Assembly (NCBI GenBank): GCA_964620595.1
Contig: CAZUHP010000034.1
Span: forward strand, 1-38,274
From: Desulfocarbo sp964620595
GTDB lineage: Bacteria; Desulfobacterota; Desulfarculia; Desulfarculales; Desulfarculaceae
Direction of reading: 5' to 3'
DNA: 38,274 bases
In this document: one piece after another, positions 36,879 through 38,274 of the stretch
Position numbering within the stretch: the first letter of the stretch is position 1
Layout of the letters: every line of letters starts with the position of its first letter
Translations under genes and position numbers: made by a program
Notes under the pieces: generated by a model
Told to the model about the DNA's origin: nothing
The model's input: the letters and a program-made list of their open reading frames with translations, nothing else
Databases searched by the model: none

Positions 36879-38120
36879 ATGCGCGGTAGCATCCGCAGCC
36901 GTCAGAGGTGCCCCGTCTGCGGCGCCCAGGGCAAATACACCCTCCAGGACTTCGGCAGGGGGCGGCGGGCCCTGGTCTGCCAATGCGGCCGGTTCATCGC
37001 GAATCGCCTATATATCCAAATCAAGTGGCGCGGCAAGCCATACCACATCAGACGCGACGAGAACGGCCGGCCCCTGACTGATTATCTTCACGCTGAGCGA
37101 GCCCTGGGCACCATCAACAACCAGATCGAGAACGCCCTGGACCCCAGCCGCCGGGGGCAAACGTTCGATCCCAAGTTTTGGGTTGGCCCCAATACCAACA
37201 GCCTGCTTTGGGAGAACTACCTGGCAGCGTACCTGAAGCGGGAAGAGAAGCGATGTTCGGCCGCCGGCTTTGCGCGCAAGCGGGCCCTTGCTAGGCATTT
37301 GGCCTGGTTCAACGGCCGCCTGATCCGCGAGATCAAGGCCGGCGACCTTGAGGACTTCGCCTCCTTGCCCTGCCTTCAGCTTGCACTGGCGTCCAAGACC
37401 CGCCTTGATCTCATCCGGCTGCTGGGGCACATCTTCAAGCAGGCCGAGTTGCGCGAGGACATCAAGAAGGCCCCGGCCCTGCCCAAGGTGGTGGTCCCCA
37501 AGAAGCCCATCAAGTGGATGAACCAGGACCAGCAGGCCCGGGTGATGGAATACATCCCCGCCCCCCATCGACCTATCTTCATGTTCCTGATGCAGTATGG
37601 GTGCAGGGTAGGGGAGGCATGCGCCCTGTGTTGGGACTGCGTTGACCTGGACAATATGGCCTTCGTGCTGGCCAGGACGTTCAGCCGCCGGCGCCTGTCT
37701 GATACCACCAAGACCCGGCGGCACAATCCCCTGCCCATCGTGGGCTGGTTTGAGGATTACCTGACCTCGCGGCCCCGAGGGATCAATCAGACGCCCGTCT
37801 TCCAAAACCCAGAAGCCGACCCCTGCCGCAATACTGCCCGTTTTTACCTGCCAGACTTCCTGCGCGCCGTTTGGAAAGAAGCTCTTGAAGAGGCTGGTTT
37901 CGAATACATCCAACTGAAAAACGCCACCAGGCACAGTGCTGGCACGCAAAAGCGCCTCCAAGGCTGGGATGAGGGGCTTATCGCCCGTCTTCTGGGCCAC
38001 GCTTCGACAAAATACGTCCGGGGCACTTACATGGCGGATGACCTGAGCCTGCTGCGAAAGGAACTGCAAGTGCAAGGCAGGGGCAGGGTGCAGCGGTTGG
38101 ACAAGGACCAGGAAGGGTAG
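36879..38120 (+). CDS. int: Tyrosine-recombinase integrase with N-terminal zinc ribbon
   Basis: 413 residues from ATG 36879; a TTG at 36828 in frame is inside a hairpin and less likely. The N-terminus has CPVCGAQGKY and LVCQCGRF (residues 11-36), a zinc ribbon preceding the arm-binding and core-binding helices. The catalytic half shows the first Arg in QYGCRVGEACAL, Lys in TKTRRHNPLPI, Arg in KNATRHSAG, His in LLGHAS, and Tyr in RGTYMADD. The usual His of the HxxR box is Asn here, an unusual but conceivable substitution. It lies next to the tRNA att site, as expected for an enzyme that inserts and, with an excisionase, removes the prophage; no excisionase was recognised. Confidence 0.88.
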   Translation: MRGSIRSRQRCPVCGAQGKYTLQDFGRGRRALVCQCGRFIANRLYIQIKWRGKPYHIRRDENGRPLTDYLHAERALGTINNQIENALDPSRRGQTFDPKFWVGPNTNSLLWENYLAAYLKREEKRCSAAGFARKRALARHLAWFNGRLIREIKAGDLEDFASLPCLQLALASKTRLDLIRLLGHIFKQAELREDIKKAPALPKVVVPKKPIKWMNQDQQARVMEYIPAPHRPIFMFLMQYGCRVGEACALCWDCVDLDNMAFVLARTFSRRRLSDTTKTRRHNPLPIVGWFEDYLTSRPRGINQTPVFQNPEADPCRNTARFYLPDFLRAVWKEALEEAGFEYIQLKNATRHSAGTQKRLQGWDEGLIARLLGHASTKYVRGTYMADDLSLLRKELQVQGRGRVQRLDKDQEG

Positions 38121-38152
38121 GCAACGCGAACGTTGCATACCTGTTGCATACC
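38116..38152. repeat. Arm-type integrase-binding repeats
   Basis: GTTGCATACC occurs at 38132-38141 and 38143-38152 in tandem; its reverse complement appears with one change (GGTAGGCAAC) at 38116-38125, overlapping the integrase stop. Short repeats in this position, between integrase and core site, are typical arm sites. Confidence 0.6.
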
Positions 38153-38172
38153 GATTTTACCCCCAGAAAGGC

Positions 38173-38210
38173 ATCAAGGGCTTAGAGGCTGTAACCTCCA
38201 AGCCCTTGAT
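38173..38210 (+). terminator. Integrase terminator
   Basis: ATCAAGGGCTT (38173-38183) pairs with AAGCCCTTGAT (38200-38210), with an inner GAGG/CCTC stem and a six-base loop, followed by TTTATTAT. It also ends transcription coming from the tRNA side. Confidence 0.85.
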
Positions 38211-38219
38211 TTTATTATC

Positions 38220-38274
38220 TGGTAGGGCCGACGGGATTTGAACCCGTGACTTCCACCGTGTGAGGATGGCACTC
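38220..38274 (-). tRNA. tRNA-Val(CAC), 3' part; integration site
   Basis: Read on the - strand, the last 55 bases give an anticodon stem CCATC/GGTGG, loop CTCACAC with anticodon CAC, variable loop AAGTC, T stem ACGGG/CCCGT with loop TTCAAAT, acceptor strand CGGCCCT, A and an encoded CCA. The D arm and the 5' acceptor strand lie beyond the right edge. A tRNA with its 3' end facing an integrase gene marks the attachment site; the second copy of the core is not in this window. Confidence 0.88.

Noticed and set aside
37008..38138. - strand frame opposite integrase
   Set aside because: Shadow; the integrase on the + strand has clear catalytic motifs.

Overview
This window is most of a temperate podovirus-like prophage, cut at its left edge inside the tail module and ending on the right inside a tRNA-Val(CAC) gene that is very probably its integration site. 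The DNA is GC-rich and tightly packed; most adjacent genes overlap by 1-4 bases (ATGA, GTGA, TAATG or TGATG junctions). The host is a GC-rich bacterium, most likely proteobacterial, but nothing here fixes the genus. Ten unresolved bases (N) lie at 25766-25775.

Right end (35.0-38.3 kb): an immunity and lysogeny region. A CI-like repressor with an S24/LexA-type protease domain, a secreted protein of unknown function and a tyrosine integrase are on the + strand; a small Cro-like HTH protein is divergent on the - strand. Between repressor and Cro are two back-to-back promoters and four 15-bp operator-like sites. The integrase is followed by repeated 10-bp arm-type sites, a strong terminator and the tRNA.

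Middle (24.0-35.0 kb), all - strand, read from the Cro side: recombination genes (YqaJ nuclease, putative annealing protein, RusA-like resolvase), a long run of very small genes of which about a dozen encode Cys-rich or zinc-ribbon proteins, a DUF5131 (Gp37/Gp68) protein, the C-terminal piece of a radical-SAM protein, a replication-initiation gene carrying an iteron-like origin, and a Fis-type HTH protein just before a terminator.

Left (1-23.9 kb), all - strand: packaging, head and tail genes in the order TerS, TerL, GNAT, coiled-coil protein, portal, glycosyltransferase, Bbp19-like, scaffold, major capsid, Bbp16-like cement, small SAP/HeH-like protein, T7 gp11-like adaptor, gp12-like nozzle, gp14-like and gp15-like internal proteins, a 2646-residue polyvalent protein, a T7 gp17-like fibre N-terminus, and beta-rich tail proteins. 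The Bbp16/Bbp19 pair and gene order recall Bordetella phage BPP-1-like podoviruses. No lysis genes, DNA polymerase, RNA polymerase or reverse transcriptase are visible; lysis and receptor-binding genes are presumably left of the window.

The most notable feature is the giant polyvalent protein, which strings together a ParB-like domain, a RelA/SpoT-like nucleotidyltransferase domain with its key motifs, a DdrB-like ParB domain and an HEIGH zincin. Exactly between the RelA-like and DdrB-like domains, on the opposite strand, lies a 67-codon gene with its own good promoter and ribosome binding site.
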